NCBI GenBank assembly: GCA_003501375.1
Contig: DNPO01000194.1
Span: 859-5,976 of the forward strand
DNA from: Candidatus Sumerlaeota bacterium
GTDB lineage: Bacteria; Sumerlaeota; Sumerlaeia; UBA8349
Length of the DNA stretch: 5,118 nucleotides
Reading direction: 5' to 3'
Shown here: positions 5,087-5,118 of the stretch, piece after piece
Position numbering within the stretch: position 1 is the stretch's first letter
Layout of the letters: the number at the start of each line of letters is the position of its first letter
The notes under the pieces: model-generated
Databases searched by the model: none
What the model was told of the DNA's origin: nothing
What the model saw: the letters and a program-made list of their open reading frames with translations, nothing else
Position numbers and translations under genes: made by a program

Positions 5087-5118
5087 ATGAGAACCTGTGT
5101 GAAAAGAAGTTTCGCCCT
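5087..5118 (+). other. Possible start of the next gene, cut by window edge
   Basis: An open frame begins at ATG 5087, reads MRTCVKRSFA and runs off the window. GTG 5099 in the same frame would give MKRSFA, which looks like the basic start of a signal peptide. AGGGA (5073-5077) precedes the ATG by 9 nt but lies inside the hairpin's 3' arm. AAAGAAG at 5103-5109 could instead be a ribosome-binding site for a start beyond the window. Ten codons are too few to name a product or to prove a gene. Confidence 0.3.

Overview
This 5.1-kb window reads entirely on the + strand and carries six genes: the 3' part of etfA, then lysS, hicA, hicB, a LolC/LolE-type permease gene, lolD, and possibly the first codons of another gene at the right edge. 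The organism is a diderm (Gram-negative type) bacterium, because it has the Lol machinery that moves lipoproteins towards an outer membrane. The core genes look to be roughly 50-60% G+C, while hicA is about 44% by hand count. The EtfA sequence resembles those of anaerobes. From memory, short 9-nt-periodic intergenic arrays like the ones here occur in the Verrucomicrobiota/Lentisphaerota/Kiritimatiellota group, but this taxonomic guess is weak and nothing in the window proves it.

Layout. Positions 1-774 encode the C-terminal 257 residues of the electron-transfer flavoprotein alpha subunit. A 71-nt gap follows, filled by a 16-bp perfect hairpin plus T tract. lysS (846-2381) encodes a class II lysyl-tRNA synthetase. 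Only 23 nt later comes a compact type II toxin-antitoxin pair, hicA (2405-2668) and hicB (2658-2873), overlapping by 11 nt. An 87-nt gap holds a second hairpin plus T tract. Then come the Lol permease gene (2961-4256) and lolD (4249-4950), overlapping by 8 nt and clearly translationally linked. The last 168 nt contain a third, much longer hairpin (35 paired positions per arm) followed by T5, and perhaps the start of another gene.

How the genes work together. The permease and LolD form one ABC transporter that extracts lipoproteins from the inner membrane. hicA and hicB are a self-contained toxin-antitoxin unit. lysS and etfA are housekeeping or energy genes. The order lysS - lolC/E - lolD is one I recall from other diderms, which would make hicAB the newcomer; its lower G+C fits that.

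The most unusual signal is intergenic. All three terminator-like hairpins are built from degenerate tandem 9-nt units. The first two share one consensus (roughly YTATARGGC) and look homologous, differing by one whole 9-nt unit between shared landmarks. The third uses a different unit (TGTCCYTTN), four copies in one arm and four inverted copies in the other. Each lies just upstream of a start codon or candidate start codon, and the two established genes behind them share a weak AGAAAG ribosome-binding site, whereas the genes inside operons have good Shine-Dalgarno sites. These elements may be plain terminators, or they may be leader or attenuator elements for the following gene.
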